A stretch of 64,000 nt of DNA from Hirundichthys speculiger (taxonomy: Eukaryota; Chordata; Actinopteri; Beloniformes; Exocoetidae): positions 1,924,501-1,988,500 of the forward strand of contig JAGFBZ010002567.1 in assembly GCA_018398805.1 (NCBI GenBank), read 5' to 3'. This document shows, piece after piece, positions 23,431 to 34,397 of this stretch. The notes under the pieces were generated by a model. That model searched no databases. It was not told where the DNA came from and was given only the letters and a program-made list of their open reading frames with translations. A program made the translations under genes and the position numbers. The first letter of the stretch is position 1. Each line of letters opens with the position of its first letter.

Positions 23431-23654
23431 TATTGTAAAACTAAGGTGTGCACTAATATATTCTGAAATTCATGCAAAGGTAAGAATGCTAAAGATAATG
23501 TCATGAGCTACTTGTGTATTTCTGTGGTGCTGCAGTATTGACAAAAAGACACTACTGTTTTCATGGAAGACTGCATATCTAGATCTGACAATCCAGTCTA
23601 AATAAATGTCTAAATAAATGTCAGTCAACACATGATGCATACACTTCATCAAAA

Positions 23655-23780
23655 CTTAATCAGCTGGTTCAGACTGTGCCCTGCCTCTCACCTGATGACA
23701 GCAGGGTTCTGCTCCAGTCATCCGACAGGTCCAAATAGAATAGAACAGGGCTGGAAAATGGCTGGATAAATGAACTGTAG
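23655..23780 (+). mobile_element. SINE tail fragment
   Basis: CTGTGCCCTGCCTCTCACC...GACAG...GGTTCTGCTCCAG...AATAGAACAGGGCTGGAAAATGGCTGGAT parallels the 3' part of the SINE family at 17403-17800 (CTCCTGCCTTTCACC...GGCTCCAGCAG...GGAT). 5'-truncated and diverged. Confidence 0.4.
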
Positions 23781-25053
23781 TGGAACACTGGCACCTCACT
23801 GGCATCTCATTTTTGACTTTGTCAGTACTTGTCCAGCATTTTTTTTTAGAGATGAGTTCTTATTAATTGCTAGATCAAATAGGATGGTGGGTCACGAATG
23901 GTCATGAAAGCCTTTTTACTCCACTGCATGGAGTAAAAGCCATTCAATGCAGCAGCCCTCTTAAGCAGAATTTTATATTCATAACATGTTTCCCATCAGG
24001 CTGCAGGGGTCTAACCAACTGAAATATCACACAGTGTTCTCTAATCGCATTACTCTGCTTATAGAGCATTCACAGTAGGCATCCAGTGAGAGGTTCAGCC
24101 TTTTGAATCACTGTCACTGACTGGAAGGCAAAGAGCTTTATGACTGAATGCATGAATAAGTGACCATTCGGCTTCCTAGATGCCTATATGTATGATTTAC
24201 AGGCTGTGATGATCCGTGTTGTTAGTAAGCAGGTTAGTTAAGTTAGCATTCCCGGCTAACTAATTGTGATTTGAAATCAAGTGCCCTCAGGTGACACTAC
24301 GACCTGGCGCTCTCAGATTCTAAAACTACTCTTAACGTTTATACAAGACCTTGTGTTCAGGGGAACACTTTGGTGGAGTAATATTTAAAGTGTCAAAGAG
24401 CTCATTAAGCATCACATCTGGTGTTTATTTACTTTTCTTGTCACTTACACCTGAACCACACAGCTATGACATTAACAGGTAACATGCAACATGTAAAATG
24501 CACCGACAGAATGTCAGCTAGGTAACATCTCATACAACTGTGCTTGACCCATTTGTTTTTGGTTAAAAACATACTTATTTTCAATAATAATGTAATCATG
24601 GAGCAGACTGACTCTTCTAAGTCAGCAGGATCAACTGTAATTGAAGAATATGAAGAAATTGGAAGATATCCCCAGCTGACTAAATATGGATCAGTATGAG
24701 ACAGACTGGAGATGGACTGCTGTCCTCTTTGTGCAGCACCACTTTTACTATGTTGACAACATAGTGGTCACTGAGGGTTTTAAGTGTCCAATGTCCCACT
24801 TTTAGTTTCGTGACTGTTGTAAGTGCACCATTTGGTTACTTGCAGCGTGGTGCTCAGTGAACATAAGTGTCAGTGTGAATCCATGTAAGCCCTTAAAATA
24901 CAACATTAAAGGGCACAAGTCTGCAATCTGAAACATAGTCCTGGTCCCCATGCAATCCATACTGTATTACAATGACGTATTCAGATGCAAAGCACTGTAA
25001 TATTTTGTCCTTTTATTTGATAGAGCTCACTTAAACTCCTCTATCTGAGGCAT
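23781..25053. other. No gene seen; one perfect palindrome
   Basis: ACTATGTTGACAACATAGT (24747-24765) is a perfect 19-bp inverted repeat. The rest is AT-rich sequence without recognisable features. Confidence 0.5.
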
Positions 25054-25609
25054 CCTTTCTATGGAGCGATAGGAGTGCCACATTAATAAATAAATAAATA
25101 TATAAATAAATAAATAAATGTGGAAATAAAAAGAGAAATAAATAAATAAATAAATAAATAAATGTGGAAATATAAAGAGAAATAAATCATAAATAATGTG
25201 GAATAAAGCCTAAATATCAAATCCCTATATGTGGAAATATAAAGAAATAACTCTCCCTCCCTCTATGTGGCCCTCTCGATCCCTAAATCTTGTGGCCCTC
25301 TCCCGGAAATCCCTAAAATGTGGCCCTATCTCAAAGGGAAATAAATAAATAAATAAATGTGGAAATATAAAGAGAAATAAATAAATGAAAGGAAATCATC
25401 TTTAATTTTCGTATTGCCTTTGCTTTTCCTTTTTGGCACTCCTGTGACACAAGGATAAAGCAATGACAAAATGCTTGGTGGACTGAGCTGTCAATCAAAT
25501 GGCTCTGGGCGGGGCTTCCTGTCCAGGATGGATAGTCGTTCCCTGATCACTGGATTTCTGCCTGGCGGTATGGGCGCTAACTCATAGATATGTATGCTAG
25601 CGTTTAGCC

Positions 25610-25617
25610 TGACGTCA
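25610..25617. promoter_or_regulatory. Full CRE palindrome TGACGTCA
   Basis: A perfect cAMP-response element (CREB/ATF site) in the single-copy core of the fold-back, followed by GC-rich sequence and an ATG 59 bp downstream. It is probably the promoter of the ancestral element gene; whether it works is not shown. Confidence 0.5.
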
Positions 25618-25675
25618 CCAGCGCTGAGGAGGACGTGAACGTGACGCTTTTCGCGGGTTAGAAAAGCCACATGCT

Positions 25676-25783
25676 ATGATGAAGTCGGTATCTGAGTTGC
25701 TCAGAGAAGCAGCTGACAGGCTGGAATCACTTCCAAACAAGACTATCCATCCTGAACAGGAAGCCCCGCCCAGAGCCATTTGA
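25676..25783 (+). CDS. 35-codon ORF in the fold-back core
   Basis: ATG at 25676 opens a frame of 35 sense codons ending in TGA at 25781-25783. It begins MMKSVSELLREAADRLESLP, an amphipathic-helix-like pattern, and its last third is encoded by the right arm. A two-codon upstream ORF (ATG at 25671) overlaps it. One reading is that it is the truncated 5' coding end of the autonomous parent's gene, retained when the interior was replaced by inverted arms. It is unrecognised and could be chance. Confidence 0.3.
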   Translation: MMKSVSELLREAADRLESLPNKTIHPEQEAPPRAI

Positions 25784-26245
25784 TTGACAGCTCAGTCCAC
25801 CAAGCATTTTGTCATTGCTTTATCCTTGTGTCACAGGAGTGCCAAAAAGGAAAAGCAAATGCAATACGAAAATTAAAGATGATTTTCCTTTTCATTTATT
25901 TATTTCTCTTTATATTTCCACATTTATTTATTTATTTATTTCCCTTTATATTTCCACATTTATTTATTTATTTCCTTTTATATTTCCACATATATTTTTT
26001 TATTTCTCTATTTATTTCCACATATATTTATTTATATATTTATTTCTCTTTATATTTCCACATATATTTATTTATTTATTTATTTATTTCTCTTTATATT
26101 TCCACATTTATTTATTTATTTATTTATTTCTTTATATTTCCACATTTATTTATTTATTTATTTATTTATTTCTCTTTTTATTTCCACATTTATTTATTTA
26201 TTTATTTATTTATTAATGTGGCACTCCTATCGCTCCATACCTTTC

Positions 26246-27244
26246 AACCCCAACATGGAGAAGGCATTCCAACGTTTCTTTTTTCTTTTATTTTTAATCA
26301 TTTGCCAACTGAAATTATAGATGATCTGGTTCATATTTAAATAAACAATGACATTTTGGTTTTACCTATGGCTGTTTTAAATAAAATAAAATACAAACAA
26401 CATTCTAACTTGCAGAAAAAAAAAAACAATCATAGTATTCATGGCTTTATCAATTCTAAGTGATGTTATACATCCAGAACTGGGAAGGTTATACATCTCC
26501 AGTAAAATTTACAGGCTACAGTAACTTCATCTGGTATCTGAAACAATATAAATAAAGAATGATCTCTCCTGAATTAGATAAGGAGAAGTAATTAAACAAA
26601 ATGAAACACAAAATAAAAAGTCCTGCTCATCAGCAGCACTTGCGATCCATCATCCAGTGTGTTCACAAAACTACAGAAAACTTCCAATAAATTTGGCTGA
26701 AAGTGTAGTAATGTATGCAGATTTATGTATAGCACATTTCATAGGCAGGGCAAAGTGATTTACATAATGCATTTAAAACCATAAAAGTAAAGAAATACAA
26801 TAAAATGAATGAATTAAAGTGTGGTTTGATGGAGGTCTATGGTGAGCATTAAGTACTGGCTAAATCTCCATGTTTAATTTGGACAATGGAAACAGTTGAT
26901 GAACAGGGACATTGAAAGGGTTCATATGATAAAAGACAGCCATATTGGTTTTTTGGTCTAAAGCCACTGGAAGATGCAACATGCAGGAGCACTTAGGAAA
27001 TTACAACCAGTCACGACTATAACCATCAGAATTTAAAGGAGCATTTTATGTCAGAATGTTAAGACACAATGTCACTGGATGACGAAACTGGTAGAGGCTG
27101 ACGAAACCATCAGAGATTTATCAGTCACGGCACATATTTCACTTTCCTAGATTAATGAAAATAAATGTAAAGAATATAGTTTGCATGTTAAATCAAAGTT
27201 AGTACATATAAATCTTTTGTAAAATGTAAGATCAAACCTAAAAT
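26246..27244. other. No gene seen apart from a LINE tail
   Basis: AT-rich spacer. The LINE tail at 26716-26775 is listed separately. Confidence 0.5.
26716..26775 (-). mobile_element. L2-type LINE 3' tail fragment, minus strand
   Basis: TTTATGTATAGCACATTTCATAGGCAGGGCAAAGTGATTTACAT is the complement of the same terminus seen at 13440-13518 and 27590-27650. A short 5'-truncated copy. Confidence 0.6.
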
Positions 27245-27650
27245 ATGGAGAATGAGCTTGTAACTTCTATGCTCTGCAGATCTGGAACAAACTCCCAGAA
27301 AACATCTGGTCTGCTGACGTCTACATTCTTTTAAATCACGGTTAAAGACTCACCTGTTCACTGCTGCCTTTGAACAGGGGTTCGATTCCTTTTTAGGAAC
27401 CTCTTTGAACTCTGTAGAGGTTCTGTTTTAACCAATTTTTATATTTTCCTTTTAAAATGTCTTGATTGTGTTTTATATATCTGCACTGTCGCTTTTACTT
27501 TAAAATCTTTGTTTTCAATTCTTTATCTTTGTTTTTAACTTTCCTTTTTTTTTATCTTTTCACTGTAATTGAATGTCCTGAAGCTGTGTAAAGCACTTTG
27601 AAATTACCTTGTTGCTGAAATGTGCTATACAAATAAACTTGCCTTGCCTA
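27245..27650 (+). mobile_element. L2-type LINE 3' end, plus strand
   Basis: The frame near 27281 gives IWNKLPENIWSADVY, the C-terminal block of the L2 polyprotein; the minus-strand relic at about 10700 carries the same block. RLTCSLL and a 3' UTR ending GCTGTGTAAAGCACTTTGAAA...GTGCTATACAAATAAACTTGCCTTGCC follow. 5'-truncated retrocopy. Confidence 0.75.
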
Positions 27651-28864
27651 TAGCCATAGTCCGATTTCTTGTTATTTGTGAATATCTGTGAACCTTCAAA
27701 ATGTCGTAATAATTGTTTTAACAATTTTCAATGTATACAATGACCAAAACAACACAGATCATCTGGAATTGGAGATAAATGAAAGGTAAAACTCAATATT
27801 TTTTTTGCTGCATATAACATACCATTTAGAAAGTAACTGTGAATACATAAAAAACAGACGAGACAAGAAGTCAGAGTTGTACTGGTACCAGCTGATAATT
27901 TTGACTGTTCGTTTAAAGCACCACTGTTTCCACAGTAAACTCTAATGGACAGTTCCCAGTTGGATGCTGTATTTTTTGCAATTTTAAGTGTATTGAATGT
28001 AATCCAAAATGCTTCTTAATCTATCATGGTCCAGGAAACTGAAGTCTTGAATTTGATTTCTATAAAATTCATAAAATGAGGGACTCTTGTTATTTATTGT
28101 TTGCTTTTCTAGTGTCATATCATTTATGAACAATTACTTTTTACAAAAGAAAGTAGCCCCCAAAGCATTTTGGGTAATCATAATTGGGTATAGCCCAGTG
28201 GCAGCCATTTGCTCCCACTCAGTGTTTTTCTTTTCATTGTTTGTTGTGGAGTTTCTGCCTGCTGTGTTAATTCTTCAAAACCAAATCATGTAACTTTGTC
28301 ACAGTAACATGAGAGTCAATACTGAGGAATGAGTTTCACTTTTCCTGTTGCTTCTGTTGGTTCATTTTTGAACAAGGAAACTACTACAGGGTAAATAATC
28401 TATATATGCTTGTAGCGTGCACAAAAAAGTGTATCTATTTCATCATGGTGCATGCTGGGTAAAGGCCATTTTGTGTTTGCATTAATCAGATTTTAGTTGC
28501 TGGTTACTAAATGAACACAAGGCTACGTTTACCAGACTCTGGAGTTCCCCATTCATGTTGATATTTTTTTAATCTAAAACCCAAAAATGTATGCACATTT
28601 GAAGATCACTTGTTTTAACATGAAACTGCTTATGATTCAAGACAGAAGCGGAAACTTAGAAGAGTCTATTATAGCCATAAAAATATATAGTCTCACTACC
28701 ACATGCCTTCCATTGATTTCTGTCATGATGATGACATTGTACAAAAATCCAGGATACTATTTCAGTATTCACACACTTTTAAATCAGTAAATTTCAACTG
28801 CTTTAACACCCTATTATAAACTTAGAAAAATTATGTCCAGACAATGAGGTATTAAATACCAAGA
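27651..28864. other. No gene seen
   Basis: AT-rich, short frames only, no repeat family recognised. Confidence 0.5.
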
Positions 28865-28872
28865 GTGCTTAA

Positions 28873-29729
28873 TAGGGATGCAATGGTACTTGGTAAAATA
28901 CGGTACGGTTCGGTACGACCTGCACAGGACACGGGACACGGGACACTTTTATGTCCCGCGGTATTTATGTTCCAATAACTTTGCATTGGACTTGCATGTG
29001 AGCGTGCGTGCCTTTCAGGCAACAGGCCCATCACTGCATGTTAATGTCCACTCACCTCCGCTCACTCACAGTGACCAGCCGATCACACTTTGGCTGGTTG
29101 GCTGCAAGTCATAGATGCAGAAAAAGAAAAAAAAAAAAACAAGCAAGCATGGCCAGCGGTAGCGGAGAAATTGGGAAAAACTTTTTAAAATCACCGGTGT
29201 GTGAGCATTTTGGTTTTGCTGTTGAATACACCGGTGAGGGAGTGAAAACAGTTAACAGAACACAATCTTCCACCTCCCTAAACCCAGATCTTACCTGCGT
29301 AAGATCCCGTTGTTACCAGTTGTGCGTCTTGGCGCAGCTGATGTGCTTTTTAAAATACTGCAGAACGAATCGTTGGATGCGCATTCAAGATCACAAACAA
29401 TGAATGTTCCTGTCCCTCCTCAACCACCAACAGTTTCAGACATATCGGAAATAAATTCCCGCATCCAACCTTTTCCAGCTTGACACCAGACACAGAGATC
29501 TCCTTGGTTTCCTCCACAGCAGACACCTGAATGAGAGCTGCCACAGCTGCACATTTATTCCATTTGGACGCGCTCTTTTACGCGCCGACATGCGAGTTGC
29601 GCTTTCGCAAACTCGGTATCTTGCAATCGCTTGTTTAGGGTAGCAGGTGATCTGAAACTGTATCAAAAACATGATACAAAAACAGCAGTACGGACCGTAC
29701 TCTGAGCCACCTGTACCGTTGCACCCCTA
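28873..29729 (+). mobile_element. hAT deletion derivative, 857 bp, with 8-bp TSD
   Basis: Left end TAGGGATGCAATGGTACTTGG, right end CCTGTACCGTTGCACCCCTA (imperfect inverted pair); GTGCTTAA flanks exactly at 28865-28872 and 29730-29737. Subterminal GGTACGGTTCGGTACGACC words are complemented by GTACGGACCGTAC near the right end. The interior retains the 5' coding end of the transposase. Confidence 0.9.
29149..29403 (+). pseudogene. hAT transposase N-terminus, BED-like
   Basis: ATG at 29149 follows an A-rich leader and gives MASGSGEIGKNF, then KSPVCEHFGFAVEYTGEGV, then VNRTQ. The order matches the start of ZBED-type hAT transposases, where the aligned residue is usually SKVWxHFGF: a BED finger entry with Trp changed to Cys. 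The frame then drifts to TGA at 29401-29403 without the C--C and H---H zinc ligands or the catalytic domain. 84 codons against roughly 600 or more in complete proteins of the family. Confidence 0.6.
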
Positions 29730-29737
29730 GTGCTTAA

Positions 29738-31777
29738 TCATAAAGAAATGACTTATATAATCAAGAACCACAAACAAATGAATATATGATGTTTTCCAGG
29801 CGGACTTGAATGACCCCAGTTCAGACTGCCAAAGTTCTTGTGCAGCCTAATGATCTCTGCCTCATCAATGCACAAATAAGTGCAGGGTTTGTTTTGGTGT
29901 GAGTGTGTATTCAAGTTTTTTTCTTACTTATAAATTATTTGGCATCAGAACACTAAAAAGCATTTCATTAGATGCTTGTGCGTGTTTTTTTTTTGTTTGT
30001 TTGTTTATTTCCCCTACTAAGTTCTACATGAGAAGCACATGTGGCATGAGTATGGTTGTTATGCTTGACTGTTATGCTATTTTAAGTTCTTGCACTTTCA
30101 AGGGCTGATATTTGTTAATTTTGTCAACAGCTTTGTTAAAGTCCCTACCAAGAAAACATCTATTTTCATCAAATTTTTTTATGCTTAAACATAAACCCTG
30201 TAAGATAACTGTGATACAACTTCCTTGCCTGTTCTCTCTTTTCCTCTCTTTCCTCCATCTAGTGCTCGTAAGCCTCCCCAGTCTTGGGTTTTTACAGTAG
30301 GTATGAAATCTTGAAAGTTTGAATCTGTGACGTTAGAGACCATCAATGTCACACTATCTGAACATGTTCAAAATGTAACTGTCTTTGGCCTTTAACTGAT
30401 TAGTTCATATAAAACTTTGCTAAAATCAAGATGATATGATTGACAGTTGCTTTAGAGAATATTACGACTCCTTTACTTCTTCTACTTTTTCAATTTATTG
30501 TCCTTGAATGGATGAAACTGACCTGCAGGTCTACTCAAACCCAGAAATACAAAGCCAAAATACCCTTTAGAATTCCTTTAGTCATAAAATGTGGCCAAGT
30601 AAATTAGTTGCTTAAAAAAAAACAAAGGTGAAAAGCTTTATTCCCATCATTTTATTTAACAATTCATGAGTACGCACAATTAGTTTAAGGAGTGGAAAAA
30701 TTCTACCTTTACTCTGCCTTTCATCTTGGAGAAAATAGTTTTTATTTTTGTGATTTAAGTATTTTACTATCTTCATATGGAAAATTCCTCCCTTGGTCTA
30801 AAAGGGGTCTATTACAATTACAGACCTTACCTCAAATCCCCCTAATTACCATATATATGGTTGAGCATTGACCGCCTCATTGATTTTTACAGCTTTGTAG
30901 ACATTACACGGCTATTTGTTTTATTAAATTTATTAACCATATTTTACAATAAAGGGATGGCGTGTGCATAGTCTGTAGTGGTGGAAGAGGCTCCCTGCTT
31001 CTATAACAGAGAGTTTAGACCAGCCATCAACAGCAATTTGTGAACCAGTATATCTAAAGCATTTCCTCTTGGTGTTGCCATTGGTACAACTGTGGCAGAC
31101 CTTAAACCTAATAAATATGCTAAAATACTCATTTAATCACCCCACTACTCAAAGTAATTTCTCTAAATTAACATTTGTGAAAACAATATATGCTTCATTT
31201 TATCCAGAGACCGTGAATCTCTTACATACTACATTATGAGCCATTAACAATGTACTGTTACTACTAAAGGGTTACTTCTTGTAGTATTTCACAATTACTT
31301 CTGCAAAGTCAAATTCACATCACATACAGAGGATATGCAAAGACAGCATTTCTTTAAAGGTATGGCTGTGGATTTATTTTTTTCTATTTTATTTTATTTT
31401 ATGGTAGAGTTCTGGATATATGTGGGAATTCTATTACTTTGCATTAGATAGACAAGTGCCTTTCACTGAGTATATCCTATGTATGTTAAACAAAGGATGA
31501 AGACCGCAGAAAGCCTTCAAATGTGATGCATATATATATAGTATATCCAAAACACAGGATGCATCCTGGTGATTCCATGAAAAGAGGGGAATGCTATTTT
31601 ATTTCTTAGTTTCTCCACCCCACAGCGTGTTTATCTCAGCAAGAAAACTTTGTGATACCATTCCAGCTTGACTGGCTCCACTGAAGCCACCTGTACTTTA
31701 GACAATCTAAATAAATAAAATCAATAGATACAGGACACATTTACAGTCTGTCTGAGCAGAACAACCACTTGATGATT
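29738..31777. other. No gene seen
   Basis: AT-rich. T-rich and (TTTG)n at 29986-30008; (TTTTA)n at about 31378-31402. No coding pattern. Confidence 0.5.
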
Positions 31778-32008
31778 TTGGGTTGGCCATGGCTCAGGTG
31801 ATGGAGGGCTCATCCTCTAATTGGAATATGTCTGGTTCCATCTTGATTACAACCCCTGATATGTGAACTGACTCTAATTACCAAAGGACTGCATATCCTG
31901 TGTAGACCGCATTTATAATATGAAGAGTTGTATGACTGTTTGAATGACAAGTGCTTTGTAGAACCGAGATAAGGTTAAAAAGTGCTGTATAAATCTGGAC
32001 CATTGATA
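31778..32008 (+). mobile_element. tRNA-derived SINE, plus strand
   Basis: GGCCATGGCTCAGGTGATGGAG is an A-box-like head and CTGGTTCCATCTTGA a decayed B box. The tail GTGCTTTGTAGAACCGAGAT...AAAAGTGCTGTATAAATCTGG...CCATT is the characteristic end of this fish SINE family (usual AAAAGCGCTATATAAAT). Relatives in the window: 5893-6115 and 35600-35775, both reversed. Confidence 0.6.
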
Positions 32009-33245
32009 TAACAGTCTCCCCAAGAGATTTATAATGCCTCTCTCTTTATCTCTCTCTCTTTCTCTATCCCTCTGTGAGTGTGTGTGTGTGGATGTATTGA
32101 TTCAAACTCCCTCAGTCTAACTGGATAATTGCCTTTAACTATAAGTCACGCCTGAAGGACACAGGGGGGACCTGTCATTAAAGGAGTGAGAAAAGACAAG
32201 ACAGGGCAAGAGAGAAATCATGGAAAATAATGGCAGCGATTGATACAGAGATAAAGGCAGCAAAAAGCCAAGGTTTGTCTTTCACTTTGTCTTTTTTTCT
32301 GTCATCATTTCAAAATGCAAGGGAAAACTGAGTGGAAGAATGGAAAATACATTTACATGTTTTATATGAATTGCACTAAAAGGCCATTTTGCATTTTTTT
32401 ATTTGAGTTGTTAAGCTTTACAAGTACTTTCGCTTTAAAATTATTAACAGTACTTCAGTTGTAAAATCACTTTGTCATTGTGTCACAGGGTTGCTTTTTA
32501 CTTTGCTGATCAACTTTGAAACAGCCTCATTTAGTACCCAGGGGCTCCATGTGAGTGACCTCTGACCCATCACACGTGGGAGGGCAAAAAAAGCCTCCTT
32601 TTTAATCATAAACAAGGGTGCAGCTCACCTCTGCACTGACAGACCATATGTAAAAATGTACATTATGGAGGGAACTGTAAACAGAAGAGCAACGCAAATT
32701 CACTTATTCAATTGAGAAAGGAGTGACCAACCCTCCTGAAAAAGCCTAACAATAGATTTTATTTAAAAATGACTTTCTGACTTGATTGAAATGTGTCACA
32801 AAAGTAAAGAAAAGTTAGTGGTCATTATGTTAAATGTCATCTTGGTTAGTGAATTTATCTACCGATTACTTTCCTACTGTTTCCAAAGAGTCAGAGATTA
32901 GCGTCTAGCAACTGACTCCACATTGCAGCTTCAAAATAATGCTCAGCAATCCTACCTTCGTGTACTGACTACATTACCTTTTAAGATCCTTAGTCAGAGT
33001 AAGTTAAAAAAAAAAAAAGACTTTGAGCTTTGTGACTTTGGTTCACAAGAGGTTTTATCCTCTTATGGGCTATCAGATAAGGGAAAAAAAGAGAGAAAAT
33101 AATTAAAACATACCAAGCTCTTTGTGGCTGTCCAAGAAATAAATACTACAGCTTGGTAGGGGCTACAAATGAAAAGAAAATCATGCTCAAGGTTGATCCT
33201 GTAATATCAATCAGTGCCATGTTGAAAGAGAAAAAAACCTAATAA
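32009..33245. other. No gene seen
   Basis: CT-rich low-complexity tract at 32038-32072 followed by a short TG repeat near 32081. Otherwise featureless. Confidence 0.5.
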
Positions 33246-33345
33246 TAATTCAATTCAACTTTATTTGTATAGTGTCTATTATAGTGCAAATTCTCTCTAT
33301 TTGCTTTTCAGAGACCCAGAGCATGACCTCCAAGCAAATATTATT
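33246..33345 (-). mobile_element. LINE 3' tail fragment, minus strand
   Basis: AATTCAATTCAACTTTATTTGTATAG...GCTTTTCAGAGACCCAGAGCATGACC...AAGCAAAT is the complement of a common fish LINE terminus in which TATAGCGC, GCGCTTTACA and GAGCAAGC occur in this order. Confidence 0.5.
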
Positions 33346-33909
33346 AACTATAAGTAATACAATTTAATCTCAACTAAAGAAACATGATGTGATAACATAA
33401 CAATAATAAAAAGTTTCTTTTTGATATGAAGATTCACTGTTCAATTTTAGCTATTCCCAATTCAGTTTTCTACTTTGATTCTCTTGAATCCTGCCAAATG
33501 TGCAGGATGTAGGCCAGGGGTGAAAATAGGCAGGAATGACCAGGCAGTACTGTCTGGTAGTTTTTTTTTTTTGTTTGTTTTGTTTTGTTTGTTTGTTTGT
33601 TTTCTTGACAGATGAGAGAAGTTACCTCTTCAAAACTATATATATATTTTTTTTTTTCCAATGCAGGTAGCAAACTGTTGAGTTTAACCTCAACCCCGAA
33701 ATCCATTTAGGGTCTTACTATTTGACAGATAAATAGTACACTTATAATAGTTTCTTAAATGTAAATTTTAAGAATGCAGGTCAAAAATGCCATATAAGAA
33801 TAAACAGTATTTTAAAGATAAGGCCGCCCCAGTGATGTTTTCCTCATGTTTTATTCTCTCTTCTTGCAGGTAAAAGCATAAAGAAACTACAGAGCTGGGT
33901 CTCTGGTAC
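33346..33909. other. No gene seen
   Basis: T-rich low complexity with (TTTG)n at 33561-33602 and a TATATATA-T run at 33637-33658. Confidence 0.5.
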
Positions 33910-34070
33910 CTGCAGAAACTCTATGACTTCATCAAGGACATTCAGGGGGGCAAATGTGACAGTGCTTAGTTCCACCTGCTGCCTTATAATTATCTCAACA
34001 CTTGACAGAGGACCACTATTCATAACTGTCAGCGTATTAGGTTGGCCTTCATCATCAACAAATAACCTCT
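33910..34070 (-). CDS. Candidate coding exon, unidentified
   Basis: Minus strand, 161 bp, bounded by TTTAG at 34075-34071 (acceptor-like, but without a good pyrimidine tract) and CTGCAG/GTACC at 33910/33909 (acceptable donor). The frame is open throughout: RLFVDDEGQPNTLTVMNSG, later VEIIIRQQVELSTVTFAPLN, then VLDEVIEFLQ. The alternation of hydrophobic and acidic residues looks protein-like, and the exon ends in phase 0. I do not recognise the family. The opposite strand is also open over most of this stretch, which weakens the case. Confidence 0.25.
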
Positions 34071-34397
34071 CTAAATACACCCACACACGCCCCTATGCAT
34101 TGTCTTTGCACTGATTAAAACTATTTAATTATGTACTGTTTCAAAGTATGTTTAAGAAAGATTCACATGAGATTCAAGGTCATGTACAAATTATGAGCAT
34201 TCTTTTTTTCTTTTTTTTTTCTCCCTACATATATAAAGGCTTGAGGAAAATCAAATCTAAGACAAACTCCACAGTAAATGACATGAGTTTTAGCACATTA
34301 GTTAATCAATACAGGATTAGGTTATTCAAGTGCAATAACACTCATATGATTTGAAAAAGACGATGTATTTCCAACAGAAAGATTCTAGTGAAGTAAG

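Larger units (their letters stand above)
25060..26239. mobile_element. Large fold-back element, 1180 bp, 6-bp TSD
   Basis: Termini TATGGAGCGATAGGAGTG at 25060 and its exact complement ending at 26239, flanked by CCTTTC on both sides (25054-25059 and 26240-26245). Arms of 478 and 499 bp enclose a 203-nt core (25538-25740). The inner 170 bp of the arms are almost identical, differing at only a few positions, which implies youth or gene conversion. The outer arms are arrays of a ~35-bp unit combining (TTTA)n with ATTTCCACAT; eight such words occur on the right between 25918 and 26192. The core is GC-rich. No transposase gene. Superfamily unknown. Confidence 0.85.

Noticed and set aside
25780..26340. 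186- and 135-codon plus frames rich in FIYLF
   Set aside because: Translation of (TTTA)n minisatellite arrays in the fold-back right arm; no selection pattern.
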